A DNA stretch of 64,000 nucleotides from the NCBI RefSeq assembly GCF_011397635.1, contig NC_064763.1, forward strand, positions 26,983,437-27,047,436, in the 5' to 3' direction. This DNA is from Epinephelus fuscoguttatus. Lineage: Eukaryota > Chordata > Actinopteri > Perciformes > Serranidae. The notes below the pieces were generated by a model that made no database searches, was not told where the DNA came from, and worked only from the letters and a program-made list of their open reading frames with translations. Position numbers and translations under genes: made by a program. Positions 1 to 12,477 of this stretch are shown here, one piece after another; within the stretch, counting starts at the first letter, position 1; each line of letters starts with the position of its first letter.

Positions 1-1112
1 CAATTTTGAAAAACAAAAACCTGAAAAATAATCGCTCGTCACAGTGTCGTCAGCGATTGTGTCTCTGAGGTTCCACGCGAAATGGAAAAAAAATTTAGAT
101 TATATGAAAGCCAATTAGGTTGGATATTTCACTATTTCCAGTTTGATGGGGTTATGTGGACAGGGCCGGGGGTCAGGATCCTCTCCCGGTAAAATGCTCC
201 CATGCTCCTGATCCATGTATCCATCCTGAAGCCTAATCCTAATCCTGATCTCATCCTGAATCCTGATCCGGCTCCGGAATGGGGGGACAATGTGCCCAGT
301 CCAAACCTTCAGAATACCAGCAGAACCAAAGAGAAGGAGGCAAGTTAGAAACACACCTTCAAAAAATACTAAAATAAAATGTCAACAAATGCATCTACCA
401 GGGAGTTTACTTTGAGAAAATCAGGGAACACTCTCTACAATCAGTCCCAAAAAAACTTAAGATTTACTTTGGAGACTTAAAGACAAACAAAAGCAAAAAA
501 AAACACGAGCTTTGGGTCTCTGAATACAAACTGGTAAACACAACTTGTAACAACTGAAAACATTCAATAACGGCACTCTACGGTCAAGTGTATGTAAAAA
601 AAACTGAACAGCCTCATAATGCAGATTTTAAAATTGACAAGGCACAGCCATCATACCATTGGTGCCATATTTGACTCCTCCTCCTGTTTATCTTAATATG
701 AAATGTTTCCTCTGTTCCCCATCCTATCCTGTTCCTCTGAACTCTACAGAGAGACACACAAGAAGGTCAAAGGACAGTAGTATATGCTTAAAAGAAGCAA
801 AATCTTTCCAAAGGAAACAAAACATAAAGTGTACAACAAGGACAAGCAGAAGAAAAGTACAGAGAGGGGTGGGGGATGGTTGGCAGAAAACTGATGTTGA
901 TGAGAAGGGGAAAAGGGAAAAACAAGCAGGCCGTGTACAAAAATGAAAACTAAAAAAAAAAAGAAAAATGCAACAAAAAGTGGGGGAACAGGTAACACAT
1001 AAGACAGTGTAAACAGGTAACATGAGGTGATCCGTGGTGAGTATACAGGATTTGTTGAGTGAAGTGAAGATGTCCTCTCCGGCTCTGCAGCACACCATTA
1101 GCTAAGATGGAT
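1..1112 (-). other. SRSF1 3' UTR and downstream flank
   Basis: This stretch follows the SRSF1 stop codon on the minus strand. No coding exon or recognisable repeat was found in it. It is A/T-rich with several short A runs. No minus-strand AATAAA or ATTAAA was seen, so the transcript end is not fixed and may lie outside the window. In other vertebrates the SRSF1 3' UTR is long, highly conserved and takes part in autoregulation by alternative splicing; that is family knowledge, not something shown here. Confidence 0.5.
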
Positions 1113-1306
1113 CTAGGTGCGGGAGCGGGAGCGGGAACGGGAGCGCCGAGGAGAGTAACGTGGAGACCCTCTTCTGCGACGTGACCCACTCTTGCTTCTG
1201 CTACGGCTGCGACTTCGGCTGCGACTGCGGCTACGAGAGCGGGAACGACCATAGCTGGGGCTGCGAGGACCGTCCACCTTCACACGGATGTAGGCTGTCT
1301 CTCCCT

Positions 1307-1361
<55 letters not shown>

Positions 1362-4300
1362 TACACACAATTAAGCATCCATTACCATGTTTAAGTTGCT
1401 GCATGAGACTCAGGTAGACAGAGGAAGAAAATAACTGCAGTCACAATAAATGTTAGGGGAATCATATCAGAGCTTAAAACTGCATCTGTACATTTAATAT
1501 GTTTACAGATGCAGTTGCTGAAGTAGCACATGGACCTGTGCTTTGGTCCATATCCTTGGCTTGATAAGTGGCAGTGCACGCATGCAAAGATGTTCATTAG
1601 CCACATCAAATCCCAAATTGGACATCATCTTTAAAGCCCAGTTCAAAAGCCCAAGCCCAAGTTTTAAAAACTTCTATATTACACTATATGAACACTTCCC
1701 CAAAAGGCAACAGGTCACACTAGACTTTAAAACTGAAAAGTAACTCTTATGCAATGAAAGTGAAATTAAACTGCTTGAGGGCAGCAGGAATAAGGAGTTG
1801 GGCTCAACTCTCTGTGCTGCTGAAGCTGACTGGGAACCTGCAGAGAGTATTTTTTTGCCAGTGTTTAGTTTGCGCTTCTCATAGCGTGACTGACTCACAC
1901 GCCTATCTGCTTGTTATACTAACTTAAGCAAATGTTGCTAACGGCATACAGATAAAGGTTTCCAGGTGGAACCGGGTGAGCTTTTGTACCACATCATGTG
2001 CAGCAATGTGCATACTGTGTATTTTGCATATGGCTTTGTGCACCGAACCGTCACCCCCATCCGTGATGATTCAGTATGAAAACACAAACTGTTACAGCTT
2101 TACTATATATGGATGTTTGTTTGGCCCAAAGTATTATGATCATTACAGCTTATTCTTAGCATGCTACCATCACTGTCAAATTCACTCCATCATGGATAAC
2201 AAGTATAGCCAGAATTATGATGCAAAGCAACATCACATAAGCATTCAAACTTTACTTACTGCCTGGTCATTTTCACCTTCACTCCCTCTTTCTTCATCTG
2301 AGAAACATTTCAATTCCAAACTGTAGTCCCACAGCCATTCCTTACTAAGTTAGCCTGAAGCTGTAACCCTGTACGTACCTCATGAGAGCGAAACTTGGTG
2401 TTATTCAACTGACGGACAGCGTAGGTCATGTCTTCTTTGCGTACAAACTCCACCACTCCGGTGCCATCACGGTACACATCAGCGTAACATACATCACCTG
2501 CCTCTCGCATGTGATCCTTCAGGTCCTGCCAGCTTCCACTGGAAGGAAGACCTGACAGGAAAAGGTGGTTCAAGACTCAGAAACACATCTTAGATAAAAG
2601 AGATAAGCAAAACCTGCAGAGTGAGGAACACATCACCCACCTGACACAAGCACCCTGTATTCCGAGCGTCGGGAGGGGGGACCATGCCTTCCCCTCTGGG
2701 GGCCCATTGGTCCACCTCCACCACCACCACCTCCACGTCCACTTCTAGGAAACTCAACACGCAGGCGGTAACCATCGTAGTCGTAACCATCACGCCCACT
2801 GACAGCATCCTCAGAGTCCCTGAAATCCAACAGTTAGCAATCATCAAATTTCACATCAGCCAAATTAAAAAACACTCATACAGAGCGTTACTAGTTAACT
2901 AATCTATAATTGCAGTTCTAAATTATACCCGTCGTCCTGTGGTTTTATGAACAAACTGGTTGGCCAGGTTACAGGCAGCACAGCATGTGGTTTTTAAGAA
3001 CCTGTTCTTAAAAACCACATGCTGGTTGGGTGCTACCCAACTTAAACTCACAGAATGGTTTGTAAGACACACCATAGTACCTGGATAAAACTAACTACAG
3101 TCTACAACAGCTCTGGATGAGGGCAGCCTAAATATTAGAAACACCTCTCTCAATATAATATAACACGATTCAATAGCATCACAAACTACTTCCTGAAAAA
3201 TGACATGTAAATGTATCAATAGACGATAAAATAAGATACACCTTTATTGAATTATTGAAACTTGGTTGTTGCAGCAGTACAAGGACAGAAAAATAAACAG
3301 ATAAAATAGGCTATAAAAAGTATATAATCAAAAACAGAATCAAAATCGAAAGCATTTGGAGACAAATGACGTGGTAAAGTGACTGTCAGTAATGGTGTGT
3401 TAAGTAAAGTGACATAAATAAACTGACATAATAGTATAATATGGTACATTATTATATAATAGAGGATCTGAGACATCGTTTCAGGTAAAGTATGGTGATA
3501 CAGAATAGCAAAACATTTCAAACTCAAATGCCAAAAAAGTTGGGAAGCTGAAAAACAGAATGCAGTGATTTGCAAATCTTTTCTGACCTTCATTCATTCA
3601 TTTGTGCCTTATCTAAATATACACTTATTATGAATTTGATGCCTGCCAACACCAAAAAAAGTTAGGACAGGAGCAACAAAAGACTGGGCTGGAACATCCC
3701 ATGTGTAAATAGGTTAACTGGTAACAAATTATAATATCATGACTGAGTTTGAGAGAAGCATCCTGGAAAGGCTCAGTTGTTCACAAGCAAGGACGCTGAC
3801 AAGGACAAAGGGCTGTGTGGGCAAAGTGTCCAGCAGTTTAAAAACAACAATTCTCAAGGCAAGGATTTTTTTTTTTTTTAAATCTCTGCACATATGGGCA
3901 AGGCCGATAATCAACATTATATGCAAAGACCTTTGACCCTTCAGGCAGCACTGCATTGAAAAAACCAACAGGACTGTATAAAGGATATTGCTACATTGGC
4001 CTGGAATTGTTTTTTGGAAATCATGGACGATGTGTCCTCTGGGACAAAAGACCATCCAGATTGTTACCAGCCCAAAGCTCAAAGCCAGCATCTGTAATGG
4101 TATGAGAGAGTACCCATGGCATCATGGGTAGCTTGCTGATCTGTGAAGGCACTATTAATGCTTAGAGGCACATATGAGTTTTGGAGCAACATATACCGCC
4201 ATCCAGACGATGTCTTTTTCAGGGGCTGCACTGCTTAATTCAAATTTACAATACCAAGACACATTCTGCACGTGTTACAAGAGCATGGCTTCAACCGGTC

Positions 4301-4795
4301 CAGCTTCCTTATAACGTGTTGCAGGCATCAAATTCAGAATGAGTGTATATTTAGAAAACCAGTTTATCAGCTTGAACGTGAAATATCTTGCCTTTAAAGT
4401 GACTTCAGCTGCCTACAGGTCACGAAGCTTTTACAAAACACTGCATTCTGTTTATATTCACGAATTCAAGAATAGTGCAGCAACACAACATATTTTATTG
4501 TGTGTGCCTATTTATATGAGTGCATATCCATCTTCTGGAAACAGACTAGGGTGTAAGATAGCACAAGTGAACGTCAACGTTGAGACACGGCAGCTCACCT
4601 CGGGTCGTCGAACTGCACGAAGGCAAATGGTGGCCCTCCTCTTCGGTTTTTCAGATCAATATCCCGAATGGGTCCATATTTGTAAAACAGGTCTTCGACG
4701 TCCTGTGAGCGGATGTCCGGAGGGAGATTCCCCACGTAAATACGACAGTCGTTACTCCCTGCTGGTCCCCGAACTACACCGCCGCCGCCTGACAT
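1113..4795 (-). CDS. srsf1: Serine/arginine-rich splicing factor 1 (SF2/ASF), 4 coding exons
   Basis: Nuclear SR protein that binds exonic enhancers and recruits the spliceosome. Coding exons, 5' to 3': 4599-4795, 2641-2819, 2379-2551, 1113-1304; all junctions are GT-AG and in phase, giving 246 residues (human 248). RRM1 starts near residue 16 with RNP2 RIYVGNLP and RNP1 [12 protein letters not shown] glycine-rich linker with eight consecutive glycines follows. The pseudo-RRM2 carries the diagnostic SWQDLKDH motif. The RS domain, with long runs of RS dipeptides, is in the last exon and ends SRSRT. The start [13 protein letters not shown] matches the family N-terminus. Intron 1 hosts a Tc1-like relic (3515-4485) and a 20-bp-arm palindrome. 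The last acceptor follows a (TG)n tract rather than a pyrimidine tract. Which teleost paralogue (a or b) this is cannot be decided here. Confidence 0.97.
1310..1359. repeat. (CA)25 microsatellite at the SRSF1 last-exon acceptor
   Basis: This is an uninterrupted CA dinucleotide run. In the SRSF1 pre-mRNA it reads as (UG)25 and ends 5 nt before the AG of the last acceptor (exon starts at 1304). It therefore sits where the polypyrimidine tract should be. Confidence 0.98.
2981..3024. repeat. Near-perfect palindrome (21-bp arms, 2-nt loop)
   Basis: Arms 2981-3001 and 3004-3024 are perfect reverse complements separated by two bases. A second small hairpin follows at 3025-3041 (7-bp arms, 3-nt loop). 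Both lie in SRSF1 intron 1 and belong to no repeat I recognise. Confidence 0.9.
3515..4485 (+). mobile_element. Degenerate, internally deleted Tc1-like DNA transposon
   Basis: The order of segments matches a common fish Tc1/mariner family. It has a left terminal region (3520-3660, gcaaatcttttctgacct) and a 5' leader ending in the cattcacaagcaaggac-type sequence (about 3775). A remnant of the helix-turn-helix region lies at 3825-3890. A segment around 4005-4290 encodes the middle of the DDE transposase (tttggaaatcatggacgatg, then agccagcatctgtaatggta). A right terminal region lies at 4315-4485. Two internal segments are missing, around 4000 and around 4300, and the reading frame is broken by several indels and stops. 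It cannot encode an enzyme. It is inserted in SRSF1 intron 1, with its right end about 110 bp from exon 1. Confidence 0.85.
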
Positions 4796-4950
4796 GTTAG
4801 CATAAGCAAGCTAACAATAACAGTTAGCTAAGGAAGTTAGCAAGCGGGCTAAACAGATTTCCTCCGACCGAAGAAGCGACGGAGTGACGCGTTGGTTGCT
4901 CGCGGAATATAAGATACTGTCGGGGATTTTCTCGTTAATTACTTAGCTAA
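4796..4950 (-). promoter_or_regulatory. SRSF1 5' UTR and probable core promoter
   Basis: This is the sequence immediately upstream of the SRSF1 start codon. It contains a CpG-containing patch (gcgacggagtgacgcgttgg, 4873-4892) and no obvious TATA box at a standard distance. The role is inferred from position only. Confidence 0.5.
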
Positions 4951-7400
4951 TTTTACAGCTGAAAACCTTCAGGTTAATATCAAAACGATCAAGAGTAAAA
5001 GTTGTAAGCGGCAGCTCCGTACAACTACCGCGTCGTATTCTTCTTCTGTGGTGCGACGGAGTGGATCACAACTTTTAAAGGTGCGCACACCGCCACCTAC
5101 TGCACTGAGTGTGAATAACACCCTACAGTATATGTTAGTTGGAGCTGAAAAGTTCATTTAGTCTTGGAAACAGAAGTTTACAAAACAGTCTCACATCAAG
5201 GTCCATTCAAGAGCTGTTGTGGAGCTTTCTGTCATAACAAATGACCTGCAAACCGTACAAAAAAGTAAATTTTAGCTTCTTCATTGCAAAACAACGATGG
5301 AAATATCTGCTGAGGGACTGTTTGTTACTTATGGAGGAGAGGTGGTGGTGCAAAAAGGGGAGGCATGTCAAATCATTTTTCAGCACTGGGAAGGGACTTG
5401 TGTTTTTTATTTTGGTTGAGGCAACATGCGGGCCGGTTTGGAAGGCATGTTTTCTTTAAAAACCACGTAAATTACACCATTTATCATTAGCCTGAAACAG
5501 TAAAATCATAAATAATCATTGAACTTCCAAACATCTGATGGTCCTCGGACACATCATGTGGATGCTTATGTCATAAAAACCCCCGCAATAAATCTGATCT
5601 TAAAATAGTGATATTTCATCTAAATCAATTTATTCTACGTCTAAAATTTGGCCAAAAATAAACCATTTGCAGGAGGATTCTGTCTTCAATTTTTGAATTT
5701 CAAAAATGAAAGGGTAAGTTTTAAAAATCTAATAACTAATTTATGGTGGAGGGAGGGTCATACATTTTCTGACAGTCACTCAGGGAGGCTCACAGAAACA
5801 TACTTGTAGCTTCAGGGTGGGTCAAAATGAAATAATAATAATAACAAGTCCCATCCAAGCCACCACCCTCCTCTGAAAAGTAAAGAACAGTACCCAGTGA
5901 AAACTATGTGATATGGAAGAGTAAAAAACAGAAATAAACATCAATAGTTATCATTTAATGCTGTGTCCGTCATTCTTTTTACTGATAATCAGCATGATTT
6001 ACATGTGTGCTGTCATAGGTGTAGATTAGGTGGGGACACAGGGGACATGTCCATCCCAATATTTAGAACATACGTTTGTCTCCCCTAATAAAAACATAAA
6101 AGACGGAGAGGACTTTTATTATGAAAAAAAAAGACATTTACACTTTAAATTGATGCAGAAAAAGTATAGAGTGTTGCATAAAAATTCAGCAGACTACAGG
6201 AAAGCATGTGTTGATTATGAGACGGTGGGCAGCTGGGCACAGAAATGCATGAGGCCCCACTATCTCTGCAACACAGCGGCAAGTCACACAGACTTTGTAG
6301 TGGTTCTGCCTCATTTTTTGTTCTTTTGCGTCGTTTTGTAGTTGTTATGCAACTCTTTGTGGTTTTATGTCTCTTTATGGCTGTTTTTCCCATTTCTGCA
6401 GTTCCTTTGCATCTTTTTTTGTCTTCTCGAGTCTCTTCCTAGTCGGTACATAGGAATCTGATTAACATTTTGCAGATGAAGGCCAGGGAGGGCCTAACAC
6501 TTTCTGCCCCTGGGTCTGTGCCCAGAATTATTTAATGGTCAAAGTTTTCTGGCGGAGGACAACCAAACTCCAAACGTCCCCCCCAGTGCTGAAATTAACG
6601 CCCTTGGTTACTGGTCAGAGCGTGGATTCTGACCTCATTTTTCAGGAGCTATTAATAGGCCCCAGTGTCAGGGACATTCTCATCACCAGTGAAAGATGTC
6701 TTTGCTGTAATAGCCAATTTCTTTTTCAGTTAAACTTGTATTATGTGCCGTTTGGGATAAGTCGGTGACCTCATGTAAGCAGTAGAGAACCTGTCCTGTA
6801 AAACTGTTTTGCTGTAAATGTAAATTATACTGACTTATTCTGAGAGAGAAACAGCTTTTTTTGTCTTCTGTACGTACAAAATTGAATTTACTGTAAATAT
6901 TTTATTTGTCTTCAAACCCATCATTTGCTTCATGTTTATTTCCTTAGTGTGTGCAGGCAATGTCCTCCACATATTCAATTAAAAGCAGTTACAAAATGAG
7001 GCTTGAGGTGAGACTGTTTTGTCAACAGTCTGTATCTTTTCTTGGCCCTTTTCACATTTAAAAAAAATATATGAAAATACAAAGTGAATATATCACTGAG
7101 GATGCATTGCCGACTTGCTCATGTCACATTCAGGATCGGTCAATGACCCCTGCTGTAGTACAAACACAAATGCATTGGACTAGCAAGACAAACAATTAAA
7201 AAACCTCTGAATCACAAACTGATGAAGACAGCAAGATGCAATGCTGTGAAAAAATATATTAAGTGGACCTTATGTTAATGTTATTTAGTTAGTTTACTTC
7301 TTTCAGCCTCAACTTAGACAAAATTGGTGTAAGTTGCTTTAGGAGTGCCTGCTCAACTTTATATAAATCAGATTATTCTTATTCTCTTGCTAATTAAAGC
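4951..7400. other. Intergenic region between SRSF1 promoter and PIGS 3' end
   Basis: No exon with a conserved product was found on either strand. Short stretches at about 5035-5130 (ending accgccacctactg) and 6015-6120 resemble frequent fish interspersed repeats but are too degraded to name. The remainder is unremarkable A/T-rich sequence. Confidence 0.5.
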
Positions 7401-7427
7401 GCAAAAACACGAGTTAAAATTTAAGTC

Positions 7428-7433
7428 TTTATT
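7428..7433 (-). terminator. PIGS polyadenylation signal AATAAA
   Basis: The minus strand reads AATAAA here, 290 bp after the PIGS stop codon. It is the most plausible cleavage signal for that transcript. Confidence 0.6.
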
Positions 7434-7723
7434 TGTTAATAACTTAGAATAGAAAGTGAAATTCAAATATAAAACTTGTTCACATTTACAACAATTCAAG
7501 CTTTCCAGTATACAGTGTCACACCTCCACGCTAGCCGTTCATTAAAATCTTACAATAAACACAATTCCTGGCATCAAACAATAAAAATCATACATGACTG
7601 CAATTCCACACCCCAATGCTGCCAATGAGTTTCTCTTCATGCATACCTTTGGGCCTAAATGCCAAGGCCACCAATAAAACCATTTGTTCATGTTTTTTGC
7701 TGTTGTTGTCACATCGGTGTTTC

Positions 7724-10700
7724 TCAGTCCTTCTTGGCTTGCTTCTCTCTGCGTCTCTGTCTGGCCTCAGACACTATTTTGAGCAGTGACAGCAGAATGG
7801 GCACACACATGGGCAGGAAGAGTGGTATGTAGATGGCAAACTTCTGGTCGTCGGGAAAGTAGAGGAGGTGGAGGAGTGAAGGGTCAAAGAACGCCCTCTC
7901 TGATGCCAAGATGGCCTCTTTACTGTACTGCAGAGCAAAGCCGAGGTTCCCCGCCTCCAGCTCGGCCACAGCCAGCTGCAGAGATGTGACGGCACTGGAC
8001 ACCTGAGGGGCAGCAATGACAATCGCAGGTTGGACACAACCAGTGCAATTATGGGAAAGAGAGTGGCATAATACACTTTGTTTAGAGTCTACATATCGAA
8101 TTAGGTACTGTAATTCCTTCATTCATTCACTCTTTCAGCCTGACGTGTTAGTTAGTAAGTATACCTTTTATACACACTCATATCTGCTCACAAATACACA
8201 CAAACCTACTGATCGATGCAGCTGCGTCTTACCTGTTCAGCAATGTTGTCGTTGATAACAATGTTTCCTATCTGGTCCAGTAGCTGTGCCAGTGAGGTGA
8301 TGGTGGTGGTTGCTGTTGCGACATTTTCTACACTCCGACTCCACATGAGACGGTCCAGCTCCCAATCAGCTAGTCCTGCACTGCCACATGGTGCCACTAT
8401 GAAGCCAGGGGGAGGAGTGGACGACTGCACTCCCAGCAACAGTCTGACAGGCATGGTGAAGGAGAGTTACCTTTTGTCTACAGGAAAACCAATATCCGTC
8501 ATACTGTAGGCGTCCACTTACCGAAGCTGTGCGAGGAAGACTCCCATGACTTTGGCCATGTTGATGCTGATGTCAACGGGGAACACGGCCTCTTGTCCAT
8601 AGAAACCATTAACATTATACACCTAAGAAGACATGGATAAGACATTAAAGACAACAAATAAGAGTGTAAAATCACTAACAATGCATAGCTAACAAAGTAT
8701 TAACAGAACATATTCACTTATAATCAGTTATAACCATTCGCAGTATTTACACTACTGTCACCCAGCATTGCTCTTTATTATCTTACCATGATGCCACCCC
8801 AACGCGGGGAGTGAAACGCATTAGACGGCACTTCCTGTTTCCTGTGGTCATGAATGTAAAGGGGTGAATGGTGGGCATCTGGGACGTACAGAAGAAAATT
8901 CAACACCGGGTTGGAAGATGCAGCATTTGAGCCTAAAATTCAAATACAAAAAGATACAGATATAAACACACCGGAACAAACTCCACCACATTTCTGCTTT
9001 TGGCAACCATGATAAACCTTCAGTGTGTGTGTGTGTTGTTTTTTTTTTACCCAGTCTAGCCTCCACAGGGTTGATGACATGTGCGAGGCTGTCAGAGTTG
9101 AGTATGTAGGCGCTGCGGCTGCTGTCAAAGCGTGGGTTGACACCAAGCATGGCATAGTACAGGGTCTGTAAGGGAAATATGTTTATCAAAATATAGTAGC
9201 TGCACATCTTGTCATTGTGCACATTCACTCACTTGCACTCACTGTACCTGAGAGTCAATGCTAAAGTTGGCCACAGGGGCCAGTTTTGTAAGCAAAGGTT
9301 GGATGTAGGTCTGCACAGCTCCCTCTACGTCCCAGTATAGCCGGTGTGACTTTGGGTCTGGGTTCAGCAGACTGAATGTTATCTCATAACCTAAAGAGAA
9401 GATAAGAACAAGCAGTGTTCATATAGTTGAAGCATATATTAACTGGAACAAGTCTACTTTATGACAGTGCTGAAACAAACCTGGGCTGGATTTAAAGGCC
9501 CTCATACTGTCAGCGATGCTCTCTTTGTTGCCAGGGCTGAGACGGACCCTGTCGCTGAGGGCTGCAGTGATGTCGGTGTGGCTGAAGGACATCACCTGCA
9601 GCACCTGCTTGATCCGAGGCTCCAGGTGAGCCAGCAATTGATCTATTGTCTTGCCCACTCTCATCTGAGCACCAACACGCAGCAGGGCTGTCCGTCGCTG
9701 ACCAACATACACATCCACATCCTGAGGGGAATGAAAATACAGGTCAGTATTGGGTATTGTATTATCTTCTGCTTATCCAGTACTGTGTTTAGACAGTTAC
9801 TGGTTCAACTCTTAGCAGTAATGACAGTATATATTTGACTAATTATATCCTTTCAGTAGATATGCTGCTTGACTCCACAGAGATCCATGAGCTCAGAAAA
9901 CCTCATTTCAACATTCACCAAAGCATTAAACTACACAGAGACTTTTAATTAGACTATCAACACATACACACATATAAAAAAACTTAAGACATAAAGAATA
10001 CGAAAGGGTTAACGGTAGCCAAACAATACTCTTTAAAACTGAATCTAGACAATCAAAAAACTGAGAGTTTTAACCTCAGGCAGAAGTGAGGATGACTCTG
10101 GGATCACATACACAACCAAAGACCCACACGGACTCTCACTGAGTGTGTGCAGAGAAAGATCTGCCTCTAAAGAAGAAGAATGAGAGACAGAGAGACATTA
10201 CTGCCTGTGTTCTTACACCAAGATAATAAAATACTGGGCTGAAGGCTGTATATGACAGGCAGACAACATCTCACCCGCAGCAGAGGGCTGGTTCAGAGCA
10301 TCCTCCTCCATGATTGTAGCTGTGCGGTACCTTGTCTCGTACCTGTACCTCAAAGTTGTGTCCTCTGGAAACAAAAGAATTTGAGACAATAATTACCCTG
10401 CAGTCTTCATATTTTGTTACCAGCAGATCATAGACAGAGTTCATAAATAAATCACCATCTACTGCATGCTCCTCATCTTGTGTCTGTGTCAGTGGGACCT
10501 TCTTCTGCTGTTCTGGCGTCACCGTTCCACGTGCAAACACAACCTCCACATCAGCACTCAACTGAAGCTAAAAAATAAAATAGATAAAGAGAGGGACATT
10601 TTTATAAAGTTACATTTGTGTATTATACCTGGAAGATAGAATGGATGTGTAATTAATAGCAAGAAGCATGAACACACCTGCAGATCTGCCAATTCATTTA

Positions 10701-12477
10701 TCTGACTGACAGGCAACCAGGCGCGGTATGTTTCAGTTGTTCGCCACCACAGAGGGACTCCTACGATGATGACCACCGCTGCTATGGACAGAGCAGCAAG
10801 CTGGCCACGTCTACGTTCTGAGAGACAAACAGAGACAGTGAGACAGATTAGCTTCAAGGCATAACATACACATACCGTATATATACTAGGGGTGGGGGAA
10901 AAAAATCAAAACAGCATAGTATTGCAATATTTTGAGTGGCGATATTGTCGATACATGGGTGCAAAGTATCAGTTTTTCATTATAGAAACTATTAATTCTG
11001 CAAATACAAATTAAACTTTTGGTAGCCGACTAGAATAATAAAAATCAATTGTTTTTTCAGTCCATTAGATACATGTTGCTGCAATAAAAATTAGTTAAGT
11101 GAGATGAACAGAGTGAAAACTATCTTATGAGATAAAAACAGATGTTGATAAAGTTTGCAGTTGAAAAATGTAATAATATGCAATCAGACAACTTTTACCA
11201 CTGTCTCAGACCACAATTAGCTTGTTAGGGCTATGGCTTGTTCACAATCATTGTTAGGAAAGGCCAGGTGATGCAAATGGCAAAGCCTTATAAATATTCT
11301 GACTCCTGAAACCTTGTCCCGTCAATCAGCAGCCATGGGTTCCTCTGAAAAGCTGCCTAGAACTCTGAAAACTAAAATGATTGATGCCCACAAAGCAGGA
11401 GGAAGCTTTAAGGAGATAGCAAAGTGTTTTCAGGTAGTTGTTTCCTCAGTTTGTAATGTAATCGTGAAATGGCTGTTAACAGGAACTGTGGAGATCAAGT
11501 TTAAGTCCAAGAAACTCTCTGAGACAGCTGCTCATAGGATTACAAGAAAGACAAATCTGTCAGAGGTTTTGCCATGGCATCATGGCATTTACACTGTGGT
11601 TGTTGTCTCTGTATTATCTCTGGTTATGTTAGGCCATAGTGGGCAATTTTGCAGATCAATGCAGAGAACTGTTATATGGCAATAATGGATATTATATGTG
11701 TTTTACATTGTTGTGACGGATACCTTGATTTGTCACTAGATTAACCAATGACAGGAACTCCTGTCTCGTATTTTACACATTAACAGTCTGCCAACCTAGC
11801 TGACAAACTGAAGTTGAAGTTAAATAGTTCCTGTATCATGGCATACAATATATATACGTTTATTACACATTACCTGTAAGTGCACACACTATGGCAGAGG
11901 ATTAATCATTGGTTAAATTATGTTTACATATATTTGTTTATTCCATAACAGGCTAAGCTAGGTGCTGTATAACCTATAACAGACCTACTCAGGACTTTGT
12001 TAAAGTATTACAATGCAAAGATGTACAGTCTGGCAGAGGCAACATCAATTGGTCAACACAGGAAATTGCAGCAAGAATCTGGTTTAGTTTTAAAGCTAGA
12101 AAAATACAATATATGGGGAAAATATGACGTTTTAGTCCGTCTGGAGGAATTAATAACTCTAATGTTTCCGCTCACTATAAAATAAAACATACATAATGAA
12201 CACTAAAGACATAAGGCAGCAATAAAACAGTGAAAGCTTGTTAGAGCATCATTGCTGCAACTGCTGGTGCGGCTAGCTAGCTGTTAGCTTCAGAGGGTGT
12301 TGGGGAAACAGTCTCCTGCTCGGGTCGCTATGACTGTTGTACGCGTTAAATATGCTCTAACAAACTGCTGTAAATGTGTGTAATCTGCTGCAAACGCTGC
12401 CCGTTTCTGTAGGAGGAAAATAATTCATAAAAAATCCAGTTATGATGACTCTACTCACCCACTTCCGTGGTAGCCAT
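7724..12477 (-). CDS. pigs: GPI transamidase subunit PIG-S, 12 coding exons
   Basis: ER membrane subunit of the GPI transamidase, which attaches GPI anchors to proteins. Exons 5' to 3': 12459-12477, 10678-10817, 10456-10567, 10275-10364, 10075-10166, 9481-9721, 9248-9390, 9051-9165, 8787-8932, 8522-8622, 8233-8443, 7724-8002. They join in phase to 562 residues (human 555). The first coding exon is only 19 nt (MATTEV). An N-terminal membrane segment ([19 protein letters not shown], about residues 12-30) is followed by [10 protein letters not shown], as in human. Strongly conserved blocks include [38 protein letters not shown] and [13 protein letters not shown]-terminal membrane segment ([20 protein letters not shown]) follows [16 protein letters not shown] and precedes a basic tail ending KQAKKD. 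Intron 1 carries a Tc1 fragment. Confidence 0.97.
10886..11000. mobile_element. Probable left end of a hAT-like non-autonomous element
   Basis: The sequence taggggtgggggaaaaaaat, followed by an alternating atattg/gatattg stretch, resembles the start of a common fish terminal-inverted-repeat element. No matching right end was found nearby, so only a fragment is claimed. It lies in PIGS intron 1. Confidence 0.35.
11205..11585 (+). mobile_element. Tc1-like transposase N-terminal fragment
   Basis: An ATG at 11335 opens a frame that reads [20 protein letters not shown], then [19 protein letters not shown] and [13 protein letters not shown]. This is the paired helix-turn-helix DNA-binding region of Tc1-like transposases, including the usual leader ending cagcagccatggg. 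The frame loses similarity after about 11570. The catalytic DDE domain is absent, so this is a truncated copy. It is in PIGS intron 1, opposite to the host gene. Confidence 0.8.

Noticed and set aside
1160-1417. Plus-strand open frame with Cys/Gly-rich product and a His-Thr run
   Set aside because: It is the complement of the SRSF1 RS-domain exon plus the CA microsatellite; the composition is a by-product.
9023-9051. gtgtgtgtgtgttg followed by T9 beside a PIGS exon
   Set aside because: It is a short simple-sequence run on the intron side of a normal donor, with no sign of function.
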